64,000 nt of DNA. It comes from an uncultured Flavobacteriales bacterium (GTDB lineage: Bacteria > Bacteroidota > Bacteroidia > Flavobacteriales_E > Vicingaceae). Of this stretch, positions 7,409-17,591 are shown in pieces. The notes under the pieces are model-generated. The model did not search any database and was not told the DNA's origin. It was given only the letters and a program-made list of their open reading frames with translations. The stretch's first letter is position 1. Every line of letters starts with the position of its first letter. The stretch lies in NCBI GenBank assembly GCA_905479915.1, contig CAJQOH010000025.1, positions 124,001-188,000 on the forward strand. The letters are read 5' to 3'. Both the position numbers and the translations under genes were made by a program.

Positions 7409-10000
7409 ATGAAAAGCCTAAACCCAGTTAAAATAGCAAGCCTTGCTCTTGTTTCAATATTCTTTTTAAACACTAATCCAACCTTAGCCCAAAAGAAAAA
7501 GAAAGGAAAGAAAAAGCCAGGAACAGAGACTCCTAAAAAAGACAAAGACGCCCTTAAAAAAATTAGTGAAGTCACTAAAAAATGTAAAAAAATTGACGGG
7601 CTATTTACAATATATCAAGACACCGTAACAGGTTCTATGAAAATGGTTGTAAGCAAAACCCAAATAGGAGAAGAGTATATATATTTTAGTCAAATAGCGA
7701 ATGGTGTTTTAGAAGCTGGAGCTTTTAGAGGGTCTTACAGAGGGTCTAAAGTTTTTAAAATAGAAAAGTATTTTAACAAAATTGAGTTTGTTACCCAAAA
7801 CACATCGTCTTATTTCGATTCTAAAAGTGCCTTATCAAAGTCTGCTTCTGCTAACTTAAGTGAGGGAGTAATGGCTAGTTTAAAAATAGAGGCAGAAGAT
7901 AAGGAGAAAGGCCTTTATTTAATTAATGCAGACAACCTTTTCTTAAAGGAAACCTTTTCTCAGATAAAGCCTGCACGTCATCCAAAAAAATCGCCAATGG
8001 CATTTTCTCTTGGAAACTTAAACAAAGAGAAAACAAAAATAAACTCTATTCGAAACTATCCTGAAAACACTGATTTAGCAATTGAATATGTTTATTCTAA
8101 GTCTGCGGTATTAAATGGTGGTTCAAGAGCTGTATCAGACGGAAGAAATGTTAGTATCAAAGTTTTTCACAGCTTAATAAAAATGCCTGAAAATGATTAT
8201 GAAACTTTAATTGATGACCCTCGTGTTGGTTTTTTTACCACTCAAGTAACTGATATGACCTCAACAGGTTCTGTTCCTTATAGAGATTTAGTTCACCGTT
8301 GGAATTTAAAGAAGAAAGATCCTGCTGCAGCTATTTCTGAGCCTGTTAAACCGATCACTTGGTGGATGGAAAACTCAACTCCTGTTGAATGGAGAGAAAC
8401 AATTACGAACGCTGTATTACAATGGAACATTGCTTTTGAAAAAGCAGGGTTCAAAAATGCAATGGAAGTAAAGTTACAACCAGATGATGCCGATTGGGAC
8501 GCTGGAGATATTAGATACAATGTTTTGCGATGGACTTCTTCTCCGAAGGCTCCCTTTGGTGGTTATGGACCAAGCTTTGTTAACCCAAGAACAGGTGAAA
8601 TTTTAGGTGCAGATATAATGTTAGAATATGTACACTTTACAAATAGAGTTATGTATGACAAAATTTTTGACTTAGCAACAAGCTCAAAAGAGTTCGAGGC
8701 TCCAGAATTTGAAAAAGGAATACACAAAATGACTTGTTCTTTAGGTCATGTTATGCAAGAAAACACCATGTTTGCTTCTGCTGTTTTAGCTGCCGAAGGT
8801 GCTTCTGCTGTAGAATTAGAAAAAATGCGAGAGCAAGCAATGATTGCTTTAATTATGCATGAGGTTGGGCACACTTTAGGATTAAATCACAACATGAAAG
8901 CAAGTCAATTGTTTTCTCCTGCTCAATTGGCAGACTCTTCATTTATCGAAGGAAAATGTCTTACAGGGTCTGTAATGGATTATGCTGCAATAAACTTAAC
9001 TAAAGACAGAAGCAAACAAGGTCAATATGTTGATGTTGCTGTAGGTCCTTACGATCATTGGGCCATTCAATTTGGATACACGCCCTTTAAATCAGAATCA
9101 GAAAAAAATAATTTGTTAGCCCGCTCAACAGAGCCTCAATTAATTTTTGGAAATGATGCAGACGATATGAGGGCTCCAGGAAAAGCAATTGACCCAAGAG
9201 TTATGATTGGAGATTTATCAAACGATCAAATAACTTACTCTAACAACATTTTTGAGTTAATAAACTCCATGATGAAAGACGTTAAATCAAGATTTTCTAA
9301 AGAAGGGGAATCTTATCAAGAGTTAAGGCGAGTTTATTATGTTTTAAGCAGACAAAGAGCTACTGCTTCGGGAGTTGTTTCTCGTTTTATTGGTGGTGTT
9401 TATGTTGATAGAGCAATGGTTGGTCAAAAAGGAGAAACAAAACCTTATACACCTGTTTCTTTAACAGATCAAAAAAGAGCAATGGAAACTTTAACGAAAT
9501 ACGTTTTTGCTCCTGATGCTTTTAACTCTCCAAATGATTTGTACAATTATTTAGCGTTACAACGAAGAGGTTATGACTTTTTTAGAGGTCCTGAAGATCC
9601 GAAAATTCACAATCAAGTACTAACGTATCAAAAAAATGTTTTAGCTCACATATTGCATCCTAATACTACTCAGAGAATTGTTGATTCTGAATTGTATGGC
9701 AACAAATACAGCTTATCTAGTATGATGACTGATTTAAACAACGCTATTTTTAAAGTTGACGCAGGAGGAAGTGTAAATTCTTTTAGACAAAACATCCAAG
9801 TAGAATACACTAAAACCTTAATTGCTATGGTAACTGGTCCAAAAAGTAAAAGATACGTTTCTGCCGCTCGATCAATGGCTGTATACAATTTAAAACAAAT
9901 TCAAAAAATGGCAAACAGTACTGCTGGTAATATTTCTACTAAAGCTCATCGTTCTCACTTAAAGACATTAGTCGGGAATGCTTTAAAAGAAATTAAATAG
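7409..10000 (+). CDS. Exported zinc-dependent metalloprotease (DUF5117/DUF5118 type)
   Basis: This 863-residue protein has a signal peptide ending near TLAQ (residue 28), then a Lys-rich linker (29-60). The DUF5118/DUF5117-like region follows, and the zincin motif HEVGHTLGLNH has His484, Glu485, His488 and His494. The Met-turn candidate is SVMDYAA (around 524). The long C-terminal part is DUF5117-family sequence. Members are periplasmic or secreted Zn proteases common in Bacteroidota; substrates are not known. The gene is followed with one base of overlap by a short-chain dehydrogenase gene. All catalytic residues are present. Confidence 0.92.
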   Translation: MKSLNPVKIASLALVSIFFLNTNPTLAQKKKKGKKKPGTETPKKDKDALKKISEVTKKCKKIDGLFTIYQDTVTGSMKMVVSKTQIGEEYIYFSQIANGVLEAGAFRGSYRGSKVFKIEKYFNKIEFVTQNTSSYFDSKSALSKSASANLSEGVMASLKIEAEDKEKGLYLINADNLFLKETFSQIKPARHPKKSPMAFSLGNLNKEKTKINSIRNYPENTDLAIEYVYSKSAVLNGGSRAVSDGRNVSIKVFHSLIKMPENDYETLIDDPRVGFFTTQVTDMTSTGSVPYRDLVHRWNLKKKDPAAAISEPVKPITWWMENSTPVEWRETITNAVLQWNIAFEKAGFKNAMEVKLQPDDADWDAGDIRYNVLRWTSSPKAPFGGYGPSFVNPRTGEILGADIMLEYVHFTNRVMYDKIFDLATSSKEFEAPEFEKGIHKMTCSLGHVMQENTMFASAVLAAEGASAVELEKMREQAMIALIMHEVGHTLGLNHNMKASQLFSPAQLADSSFIEGKCLTGSVMDYAAINLTKDRSKQGQYVDVAVGPYDHWAIQFGYTPFKSESEKNNLLARSTEPQLIFGNDADDMRAPGKAIDPRVMIGDLSNDQITYSNNIFELINSMMKDVKSRFSKEGESYQELRRVYYVLSRQRATASGVVSRFIGGVYVDRAMVGQKGETKPYTPVSLTDQKRAMETLTKYVFAPDAFNSPNDLYNYLALQRRGYDFFRGPEDPKIHNQVLTYQKNVLAHILHPNTTQRIVDSELYGNKYSLSSMMTDLNNAIFKVDAGGSVNSFRQNIQVEYTKTLIAMVTGPKSKRYVSAARSMAVYNLKQIQKMANSTAGNISTKAHRSHLKTLVGNALKEIK

Positions 10001-10752
10001 TGAATAAAACCGTATTTATTACCGGGGCAACTTCTGGTTTTGGAAAAGCTGCTGCAGAAATATTTGCAGAAAATAAACATAACCTTATTCTTACAGGAAG
10101 AAGACAAGAAAGGTTAGAAGCTCTAAGCAATGAACTTCAATTAAAACACAAAGTAGAAGTTACAACACTTTGTTTTGATGTAAGAGATAATGATGCTGTT
10201 GTTTCGGCTATTGATAGTTTACCTAAAATTAAAATTGATGTTCTGGTTAATAATGCAGGACTGGCAAGTGGTTTAAACAAAATTCAAGATGGTCTCTTAA
10301 GCGATTGGGAAAAAATGATAGACACCAATGTTAAAGGGTTATTGTATGTGTCTAAAGCTATTATCCCCTTAATGCTAGAACAGCAAAGTGGTCACATCAT
10401 AAATATTGGGTCTACAGCAGGAAAAGAAGCTTATGAAAAAGGAAATGTTTATTGTGCAACAAAACATGCTGTAGATGCCCTTTCCAAATCAATGCGAATA
10501 GATTTATTGGGAACAGGAATTAAAGTTAGCCAAATATGCCCTGGTGCTGCTGAAACTGAATTTTCTGAAGTACGACTGCATGGTGATAAGGAAAAAGCTA
10601 AAAGTGTTTACAACGGTTATGAACCTATGTCTGCACAAGATATAGCCTCAATAATATATTATGTTACAACCCTTCCTGATAATTTATGCATCAACGATTT
10701 AGTTGTAACCTCCGTATCTCAAGCAAATAGTTTCTATATCAATAGAACATAA
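10000..10752 (+). CDS. Short-chain dehydrogenase/reductase (YdfG-like)
   Basis: This 250-residue SDR has the NAD(P)-binding TGATSGFGKA at 9-18, NNAG near 86 and the catalytic pair in YCATKHA (YxxxK near 155-159), with Ser upstream in INIGSTAG. The sequence is close to the YdfG/serine 3-dehydrogenase group, which oxidises or reduces small hydroxy acids. The substrate cannot be named from sequence. The start is GTG, whose G is the last base of the preceding TAG, so it is coupled to the metalloprotease gene. Confidence 0.92.
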   Translation: MNKTVFITGATSGFGKAAAEIFAENKHNLILTGRRQERLEALSNELQLKHKVEVTTLCFDVRDNDAVVSAIDSLPKIKIDVLVNNAGLASGLNKIQDGLLSDWEKMIDTNVKGLLYVSKAIIPLMLEQQSGHIINIGSTAGKEAYEKGNVYCATKHAVDALSKSMRIDLLGTGIKVSQICPGAAETEFSEVRLHGDKEKAKSVYNGYEPMSAQDIASIIYYVTTLPDNLCINDLVVTSVSQANSFYINRT

Positions 10753-10762
10753 TATTTTCATT

Positions 10763-11209
10763 ATGAAAAAAACAATACTTTCTCTTTTCCTAGTCTTTAG
10801 TTTTACTCTTGGTTATTCTCAAAAAATGAATAACAATAAATTAGAAAAAATAATAACAACATTGTCTGACAGTATTGAGGGACAAACTGGTTATTGGCAA
10901 TTTAAATATCAAAAAAGATATTTCCTTTTAATAACGGATGAAAAAAACAATAGAATGCGAATTGTTTCTCCTATTGTTGAAGAAAAAGAATTGAGAGAAG
11001 AGTACTACAAAAAATGTTTAGAAGCAAATTATCACACTGCTTTAGATGTAAAATATGCTTTGTCTGATGGTGTTATGTGGTCTGTTTTTATTCACCCATT
11101 AAAAGAGCTGTCAGAAAAACAAGTAAAAGATGCTGTTAGTCAGGTTTATTCTGCCGCTGCTACTTTTGGATATTCTTATACAAGTACAGAGCTTGTTTTT
11201 GGTCAATAA
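10763..11209 (+). CDS. Small exported protein of unknown function
   Basis: This 148-residue protein has a signal peptide (MKKTILSLFLVFSFTLGYSQ, cleaved near residue 20). The mature part is a mixed alpha/beta domain with GYWQFKYQKRYFLLITDEKNNRMRI and a C-terminal helix-rich part EKQVKDAVSQVYSAAATFGYSY. The layout resembles small Bacteroidota exported proteins with a YbjN/chaperone-like fold, but I cannot assign one. It follows the SDR gene by 10 bases in the same direction and converges on the LytTR regulator gene, with stop codons adjacent. Confidence 0.75.
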   Translation: MKKTILSLFLVFSFTLGYSQKMNNNKLEKIITTLSDSIEGQTGYWQFKYQKRYFLLITDEKNNRMRIVSPIVEEKELREEYYKKCLEANYHTALDVKYALSDGVMWSVFIHPLKELSEKQVKDAVSQVYSAAATFGYSYTSTELVFGQ

Positions 11210-11962
11210 TTAAACCAAATTAATTCTACTAAAAAGTTCTTCTTTATAAGATCCTCCTATTGGTAATAGTTTTTTACCTCCTTCAATAACAATGTTTGGC
11301 TGTTCTATTGCCATTATTTTATCTAAACGAACAATATATGATCTGTGTATTCTTTGAAATTCTTTTGAAGGTAATTTCTTTTGAATTTCTTTCATTGTTG
11401 AATGGATTGTGTAACGTACATCTCCAACATTAACAACAACGTAGTCTTTTAAAGCTTCTACAAATAAAATATCATTTGTTTTAACTTTAACTAACCTAGA
11501 GTTTGATTTAACAAAAATTACTCCTTCAGATTCGTTGTTTTCAACTAAAGAATAAAGAAAATCTCTTTCTTTAATAACCTCTCTTTCCTTCGAAAACTTA
11601 TAAAGTGCCATTTCTATTGATGTGTGCAAATCAACTTCCTTAAATGGCTTAATAATATATCCGTAAGGCTCAGTTACTTTAGCTTTTGCTAATGTGTTTT
11701 CATCAGCATAAGCGGTTAAATAAATAACAGGCACATTTAATTCTTCTCTAATTTTTTCTGCAGCATCAATCCCGCTCATTTCTCCCTTAAGCATAATGTC
11801 CATTAAAACTAAATCAGGTTTAGTTTCTTTGGCCAATTCTACAGCTTTTTCACCTGTTGCAGAAGAACCAACAATACTATATCCTAATTTTTTTAAGCTT
11901 TGTTGAATATCTTTTGAAACAATTGCTTCATCTTCAACTACTAATATGTTCTTTTTTGACAT
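11210..11962 (-). CDS. LytTR-type response regulator
   Basis: This 250-residue response regulator has an N-terminal receiver domain (ILVVEDEA, acceptor Asp55 in LVLMDIML, Lys in YIIKPFKE). It ends in a LytTR DNA-binding domain (about 150-245) with IHRSYIVRLDKI and the preceding VKVKTNDILFVEALKDYV. All phosphorylation residues are present. Its start codon overlaps the stop of the kinase gene (TAATG), so they form a pair. The likely role is transcription control in response to the kinase; targets are not visible. Confidence 0.93.
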   Translation of the reverse strand: MSKKNILVVEDEAIVSKDIQQSLKKLGYSIVGSSATGEKAVELAKETKPDLVLMDIMLKGEMSGIDAAEKIREELNVPVIYLTAYADENTLAKAKVTEPYGYIIKPFKEVDLHTSIEMALYKFSKEREVIKERDFLYSLVENNESEGVIFVKSNSRLVKVKTNDILFVEALKDYVVVNVGDVRYTIHSTMKEIQKKLPSKEFQRIHRSYIVRLDKIMAIEQPNIVIEGGKKLLPIGGSYKEELFSRINLV

Positions 11963-14900
11963 TATTGTTCTTTTTTAAATACGATGGAAAACATTGCTCC
12001 TTTAGTATTATCTAGTGAGATCTTTCCATTAATTTGCTCTACTAAAGTCATTACCAACTGCAACCCTAGAGAATCTGTCTCTTTATAATTTATTTCTTTT
12101 GGCAAACCTAAGCCATTATCTTGTACTATTAAGTTTACGTTGCCACTTTTTTCAAACAATTCAATCTTAATTTCTCCTTTCTTTTTTTCTAAAAAAGCAT
12201 ATTTAAGAGCATTTGAAACCAACTCATTGATTATTAAACCACAAGGTATTGAAAGATCTAGGTCTAATGAAATTTCTCCAACTTGAAGGTTTAAATCGAC
12301 TAAGTCTTCATAAATACCGTATGAATGTACTAAATTTTTAGACAAACTAACAATATATTGGGAAAAATTTATCTTAGAAAAGTCTGTTGTTTGATAAAGT
12401 GTTTCATGAATAAAAGACATTGATTTTATTCTGTTTTGACTTTCTCTTAGTATATCTAATGTTTTATCGTCTTTTACATAAGATGTTTGCAAATTAAGAA
12501 TACTAGAAATTACTTGTAAGTTATTCTTAACTCGATGATGCACTTCTTTCAGTAATATTTCTTTTTCTTTTAATGATTCTTTTAATTTTTCTTTAGACAA
12601 TGTTTTAACAGTAATGTCATGTGCTATTCCTGATATTTCAATAACTTTTCCTTCATTATCATATATAGGATTTAAAAATACCTCCTTTACAACCTCTTTA
12701 CCTTTAACATCTTTTCTTCTAGAAACAAACTGTTGTCGTTTTCCTTTAAATACTTCTGAATATTTTTTATCCCAAAAATCAATCCCCTCCCCTTCCGAAT
12801 ATCTATTGTTCTCTTTTTTAGTATTGATTTCTACTTTTTTATTGTAAGCTGTTTTTATATACTTAACAAAGTTTTTATTGCTGGATGTTACCCCTTTTGT
12901 TTTATCATACGTCCAAAATAAATGAGAACTGTTTTCTATTACAGATTTTAATTTAGCAGATTGTTCTTCTATTATATTTTGATCTTGTTTTCGCTGAACT
13001 ATTAAAGCTATAATACCAGAAATAAAATCTAAAATATCAATTGATTTCTTCGAATATTCATCTGCATTATCATAAGATTGTACAGAAAGAACTCCTATTG
13101 TTTTATTTTTAATTTTTAAAGGAACTCCTACAAAATCTTGACATTTTTTACCTAAAAGATTATATCCTCCGCTACTAATAATTTTATCTAAATCTTTTCT
13201 CTTTAAAAGTTGAGCCTTATTTTGTTTTAAAAAATATTCATTAATACCATTTCCTTTTACCCTATCTTTTTTATCTATAATTCCTGTAGAACCAATATTA
13301 TCATAATAATATGGAAAAGATATTTTGTCTTCATTTAATGAATATGAAATAACAAATGTTTCTGTGTTCATTACCTTTCCTAACTCTCTTCTTATTCCTT
13401 CATATATTTCTTCAGGAATTACCTTTTCAACAACAATTTTTGCAATATTATTATATAAACCCTTCTTTGTATTTTCCCAAGTTTCTTCTGTTATATCTTT
13501 AAATATAGATCGTGTTGATTGAGGTTCTCCATTTTTTAATTTTAAACTAATGTTTCCTTCTAATATTAATTTTTTACCCTCTTTTGTTTTTAATTCTAAG
13601 GATACTTTAGTTAAACTGTTTTCCTTATTTTTTCCAATTTTTTGAAAAATAGCATTGCATTTTTCAAAACAATCAGGGTGAATAATTTCAAAAATATTTC
13701 TACCTATTATTTCTTCTTCAGAATAACCTGTTGCTTTTTTCCATGCATCATTTACATAAAGGATATTTCCCTCCATATCTACACTTTGTATTAAATCTGT
13801 TGAATTTTTAAACAGATCTTTATACCTTTCTTCACTTTCTATTAATTCTTGTTCGGCTTCTTTTAACTCAGAAATATCTCTAGAAACACCCATTGTTCCT
13901 ATTTTTTTTCCATTTTCATTATACAATACAGATGCCGTTAAAAATGAAGTAAAAATTTCTCCATTCTTTCTTCTATTTTTTATTTCACCTATAAAAGATC
14001 CTTTTTCTTTTAATTTTTTATTTACCGCTTTACATTCTTTTTTCGTTGCATAAACCAATTCTATACTCTTATTTTTAATCTCTTTTAGTTTATAGCCAAA
14101 AGCATCTTCAGCAGCATTATTAAATTCTATAATATTTCCATTTTTATCTGAAGCACAAATAATATCTATAGAACTATCTATTATACTTTGGGTATATTTT
14201 TGGTTTTTGATTAACTTTTTTTCAATGTTTTTTCTTTCAGTTATTTCTTTTTGAAGAATTTTATTTGACTCTTTAACAATTTTTGATTTCAGCTTCTCTT
14301 TATTTAACTCTTTTTCTAGTGTTATATCATTAAAAACAACCTGAACTGCTTTATTTCCTTCAAAAAGAAACAATGTTGGTTTAGATTCTATATAAATAGT
14401 TTTATTTGAAGTGGGTAATTTTATTTGAAATTCTTTAAAAGGAACATTTTCACCCAATAAAGCTTTATTTATTCTTTCTTCTATTTCTTTTTTATTTTCT
14501 AATAACATAAAACTTGAAAAGTTCAATCCTTTTCCTTCTTCATTTTTTAATCCTGTAATTTCATATGCTTTTTTATTACCGTAAACTATCTTCCCATTTA
14601 AATGAACAAATATTCCATAAGGAGAATTTTCTGTTAATTCTTTGTAATTATTTTCACTCTGTTTTAATTTTTTTTCAATATTAATCTGATCAGTAATCTC
14701 TACTAATGTTCCAAATATTTTATTACCATTAAGAGATACATTCGTTAATATCCATATTTCTTTTCCTTCTTTATTTTTGTGTTTAATTTTATAATTAGTT
14801 AGAAACTTTTTTTCTTCTAACTCTTTTATATATTGAATTCTATCTTCTTTTTTAAAATATAAAGATTCAACTTTTTTACCAATAAGTTCTGTTCTAGATT

Positions 14901-15114
14901 TATATCCAAATATTTTTGCAAAAGAATTATTGCAATCAGATATTTTTTCATTTTCTGTTATAAAAACACCTGCTAAATTTTTAGTAAACAGTGCTTTATA
15001 TTTTTCTTGATCTTCTTTTAAAAAAGAATCTACTCTATTTTTAACAGATATTTCATTCTTAAGAAATTCTATTTCTTCAATTAAATCTTTTTTTGATTTT
15101 TTAGAATAATCCAT
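11962..15114 (-). CDS. Multi-PAS/GAF histidine kinase (HisKA_2 family)
   Basis: This 1050-residue kinase has no transmembrane segment. It contains about four PAS domains (around 35-150, 150-270, 305-425 and 428-545), a GAF domain (around 550-710), another PAS (around 715-845), a HisKA_2 dimerisation region with EVHHRVKNNLQVISS, and a C-terminal HATPase with NELVSNALKYAF and DNGLGLP. HisKA_2 kinases commonly pair with LytTR regulators, as here. The sensor is cytoplasmic, so the signal is internal or passed from the exported MORN protein by unknown means. It starts 9 bases after the MORN gene. Coding sequence is notably AT-rich. Confidence 0.93.
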   Translation of the reverse strand: MDYSKKSKKDLIEEIEFLKNEISVKNRVDSFLKEDQEKYKALFTKNLAGVFITENEKISDCNNSFAKIFGYKSRTELIGKKVESLYFKKEDRIQYIKELEEKKFLTNYKIKHKNKEGKEIWILTNVSLNGNKIFGTLVEITDQINIEKKLKQSENNYKELTENSPYGIFVHLNGKIVYGNKKAYEITGLKNEEGKGLNFSSFMLLENKKEIEERINKALLGENVPFKEFQIKLPTSNKTIYIESKPTLFLFEGNKAVQVVFNDITLEKELNKEKLKSKIVKESNKILQKEITERKNIEKKLIKNQKYTQSIIDSSIDIICASDKNGNIIEFNNAAEDAFGYKLKEIKNKSIELVYATKKECKAVNKKLKEKGSFIGEIKNRRKNGEIFTSFLTASVLYNENGKKIGTMGVSRDISELKEAEQELIESEERYKDLFKNSTDLIQSVDMEGNILYVNDAWKKATGYSEEEIIGRNIFEIIHPDCFEKCNAIFQKIGKNKENSLTKVSLELKTKEGKKLILEGNISLKLKNGEPQSTRSIFKDITEETWENTKKGLYNNIAKIVVEKVIPEEIYEGIRRELGKVMNTETFVISYSLNEDKISFPYYYDNIGSTGIIDKKDRVKGNGINEYFLKQNKAQLLKRKDLDKIISSGGYNLLGKKCQDFVGVPLKIKNKTIGVLSVQSYDNADEYSKKSIDILDFISGIIALIVQRKQDQNIIEEQSAKLKSVIENSSHLFWTYDKTKGVTSSNKNFVKYIKTAYNKKVEINTKKENNRYSEGEGIDFWDKKYSEVFKGKRQQFVSRRKDVKGKEVVKEVFLNPIYDNEGKVIEISGIAHDITVKTLSKEKLKESLKEKEILLKEVHHRVKNNLQVISSILNLQTSYVKDDKTLDILRESQNRIKSMSFIHETLYQTTDFSKINFSQYIVSLSKNLVHSYGIYEDLVDLNLQVGEISLDLDLSIPCGLIINELVSNALKYAFLEKKKGEIKIELFEKSGNVNLIVQDNGLGLPKEINYKETDSLGLQLVMTLVEQINGKISLDNTKGAMFSIVFKKEQ

Positions 15115-15123
15115 TAATTGTTT

Positions 15124-16641
15124 CTAGTCTTTTAATTTTAAACCATCTATTTTATATTCTTTACCATCTTTATAAACAGTAGTTAAAATTAATTCTCCAA
15201 GCTCATCATATGATTTCCAATTATTAGACTTTATACCCATCACATAAAACTCTTCTTTTTTTATTTTACCATTTTCATAATAAAATAAATGTTTACCATC
15301 AGGGACACCATCTCTAAAATTACCCTCAAAATTTACTTTACCACTGGTATAATGATAAATCCATAAACCTGTTTTAACGTCATCTAAATAACTTCCTTCT
15401 TCAATATGATCTCCTACTTCATAAAACCAAGGACCGTCTTTTAAACCATCTATATACTCTCCTTCTGTTATTACTTTTCCTTGTTGAGTATATTCATACA
15501 TCATTCCATCTTCTTTTCCTTTTCTAAAATTTTCTTTTCTTAAAATATTTCCATCATCATAATACCATATCCATAAACCCGTAGGTTTTTCACCATCTAA
15601 ATACGTTCCTTTTTGTTGCAATTGTTTATTAGCAAAAAAATATTCCCACTCTCCTATTCTCTTACCATCTTTATATTTTCCTTTAGATTTTAAAACGCCA
15701 TCTTTATAATATTCTTCCCAATAACCTTGTCTTTTTCCTTCTTCATCTATTAATCCTTTAGCCAATAATACTCCATGTAAATAAATTTCTGATTTTATTA
15801 TTTTACCTGTTTCATCAAAATATTTAAATAAACCGTTTTCTTTTCCTGTTATATCATATATACCTTCTTTTTTAACCTCTCCATTAGGAAAATATTCTTT
15901 TCTGATGTCTAAAGCAGCTAATTCTTGAGTAAAACTTTGAGGTACCCCATCAATGTATAAAGTAGCTTTTATTAATTTACCTTGTTTATCATATTCTTTA
16001 TAATACCCATTTAAAAGATCATTTTTATAACGCATTTCTTCTTTTAGTTTTCCATTTTCATAAAAAACTTTCCAGGTATCTTTTTTCTTATTTAATTTAT
16101 CATATCTATTAATTTTTTCTTTCCCCATTAAGGTGCCTTTCTTATAAAAAAGAATAGAAATTAATCTTCCATCTATAGCATATTCATAGGATTTACCTTC
16201 TTTTACATTGTCAATAAAATTGATTTTTTTCCACTTTTTATGTCCTTTAACATCATAAAAAAAAGTGCTATACTTTTGTTTAATATCATTCTCAAAATAT
16301 TCTTCTAAAATGATATTACAGCTATCACTATACGATAATTTTAAACCATTCTTTTTTCCAGAAGTATAATTTATTTTAGATTTTATATTGCCTATTTCAC
16401 TATAAAAAATCCAAGTACTATCCAATAAATTTTTCTTTCTATTTCCTTCTGATTTAATTAATCCTGTAGGATAGTAAGAAATCCAATAGCCTTCGGGTAA
16501 TCCATTTTTAATATAACCTTTGCTAGATTTCTGTCCATTTTCAAAATAAAAAGATTGAATTCCGTCTTTTAATCTTTCTTGACCAAAAGAACAAAAAGGA
16601 ATGAGAATTAAAATGAAAAAGGATTTAAACTTATTAGACAC
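15124..16641 (-). CDS. Exported MORN-repeat / YwqK-like protein
   Basis: This 505-residue protein has a signal peptide (MSNKFKSFFILILIPFCSFGQ) and nearly the whole mature chain is repeats of the type YYxxGxLKxEGxYxDGxKxGxW, about 20 units. This is the MORN/YwqK-antitoxin-like repeat common in Bacteroidota exported proteins. The repeat forms an elongated beta-hairpin stack; function is unknown. It is the first gene of an operon with the multi-PAS kinase and LytTR regulator. The envelope location and operon suggest a role upstream of the kinase, but this is inference because the kinase has no membrane part. A second, shorter MORN protein is at 24061-24525. Confidence 0.88.
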   Translation of the reverse strand: MSNKFKSFFILILIPFCSFGQERLKDGIQSFYFENGQKSSKGYIKNGLPEGYWISYYPTGLIKSEGNRKKNLLDSTWIFYSEIGNIKSKINYTSGKKNGLKLSYSDSCNIILEEYFENDIKQKYSTFFYDVKGHKKWKKINFIDNVKEGKSYEYAIDGRLISILFYKKGTLMGKEKINRYDKLNKKKDTWKVFYENGKLKEEMRYKNDLLNGYYKEYDKQGKLIKATLYIDGVPQSFTQELAALDIRKEYFPNGEVKKEGIYDITGKENGLFKYFDETGKIIKSEIYLHGVLLAKGLIDEEGKRQGYWEEYYKDGVLKSKGKYKDGKRIGEWEYFFANKQLQQKGTYLDGEKPTGLWIWYYDDGNILRKENFRKGKEDGMMYEYTQQGKVITEGEYIDGLKDGPWFYEVGDHIEEGSYLDDVKTGLWIYHYTSGKVNFEGNFRDGVPDGKHLFYYENGKIKKEEFYVMGIKSNNWKSYDELGELILTTVYKDGKEYKIDGLKLKD

Positions 16642-17112
16642 GTTTATATATATTATATAGTTTATTTGAAATTTAAAAAAAAGAGGTTATTACTATTATA
16701 CTGTTAAAACAGTTTAAAATTAATAATTTGTTTTATTGGATTATTGATTTATTAAAAGATATAACAGATAATCAACAGTTTTTACAGTTTTAAGTAGTTG
16801 AAGAACTATATATTAAGTAGTTTATTAACGAGTTGTTAATTATCTATTTTTTAATAAAAACTTTCTTTTTTATAGTTAAAAAACGTTGGTTTGGGTGTTA
16901 ATAAATGCGCTTAAAAAAAGCATGTTTTAATTTGTATTATTGATTTATAATAGTGTTGGGTTTTTTATTTGGATAATCCTAATAATAGATTTTATTTTTT
17001 ACAACAAGTTATTATTTTTTTGAACAGGTTTATGGTTAATTTTATACCATTAATATTCAACACTTTAATCTTTTTTATAAATAGTGATGTTTATAACTCT
17101 AAATATTTGAAA
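16642..17112. other. Long AT-rich divergent intergenic region
   Basis: This 471-base region lies between the MORN gene (minus) and rpiB (plus). It is very AT-rich with many TTTAAT-like runs. It must hold promoters for both directions, but I found no convincing TTTG-N19-21-TAnnTTTG pair. An in-frame TTG-started extension of rpiB from 16969 (48 residues, hydrophobic) crosses it, but it is not conserved-looking. No RNA gene or repeat was recognised. Confidence 0.5.
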
Positions 17113-17550
17113 ATGGAAGTAAATAAAATAGCAATAGGAAGCGATCATGCTGGATTTGAACTAAAAGAAGCAGTAAAAAAACATTTAGAAAAGAACAATA
17201 TTGAATTTAAAGATTTCGGTCCATTTTCTGATGATAGAGCAGATTACCCTGATTTTGCACATCCTGTTGCAAATGCTGTTACTGAAAAAAGTGTTGATTT
17301 AGGAATATTAATATGTGGTAGTGGTAATGGTATTAATATGACTGCGAATAAACATCAAGCAATAAGATCTGCTTTATGTTGGCAAGAAGATATAGCTGAA
17401 ATGGCACGTTTACATAATGATGCAAATATAATTGCATTGCCAGCAAGATACATGAGTGAAGCATCTGCTTTAAACTGTATAGATATTTTCTTAAAAACTG
17501 ATTTTGAAGGAGGCAGACATTCCGATAGGGTTAAAAAAATTAACTGCTAG
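17113..17550 (+). CDS. rpiB: Ribose-5-phosphate isomerase B
   Basis: This 145-residue isomerase of the RpiB/LacAB family interconverts ribose 5-phosphate and ribulose 5-phosphate. Family features are IAIGSDHAGFELKE at the N terminus, DYPDFAHPVANAV, and ICGSGNGINMTANKH with the catalytic Cys region. The ATG at 17113 gives the usual length and start; a longer TTG-started frame adds a 48-residue hydrophobic stretch that is not part of the family. It is a single gene, followed by the phosphate-type porin promoter region. It acts in the cytoplasmic pentose phosphate pathway. Confidence 0.95.
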   Translation: MEVNKIAIGSDHAGFELKEAVKKHLEKNNIEFKDFGPFSDDRADYPDFAHPVANAVTEKSVDLGILICGSGNGINMTANKHQAIRSALCWQEDIAEMARLHNDANIIALPARYMSEASALNCIDIFLKTDFEGGRHSDRVKKINC

Positions 17551-17591
17551 TCCATTCTTTTTTTAGTTTTTTAAAACCTAACAACTTTAAG

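Noticed and set aside
16969-17112. TTG-started 48-residue extension of rpiB
   Set aside because: The extension is hydrophobic, AT-driven and absent from the RpiB family; the ATG at 17113 gives the normal protein.
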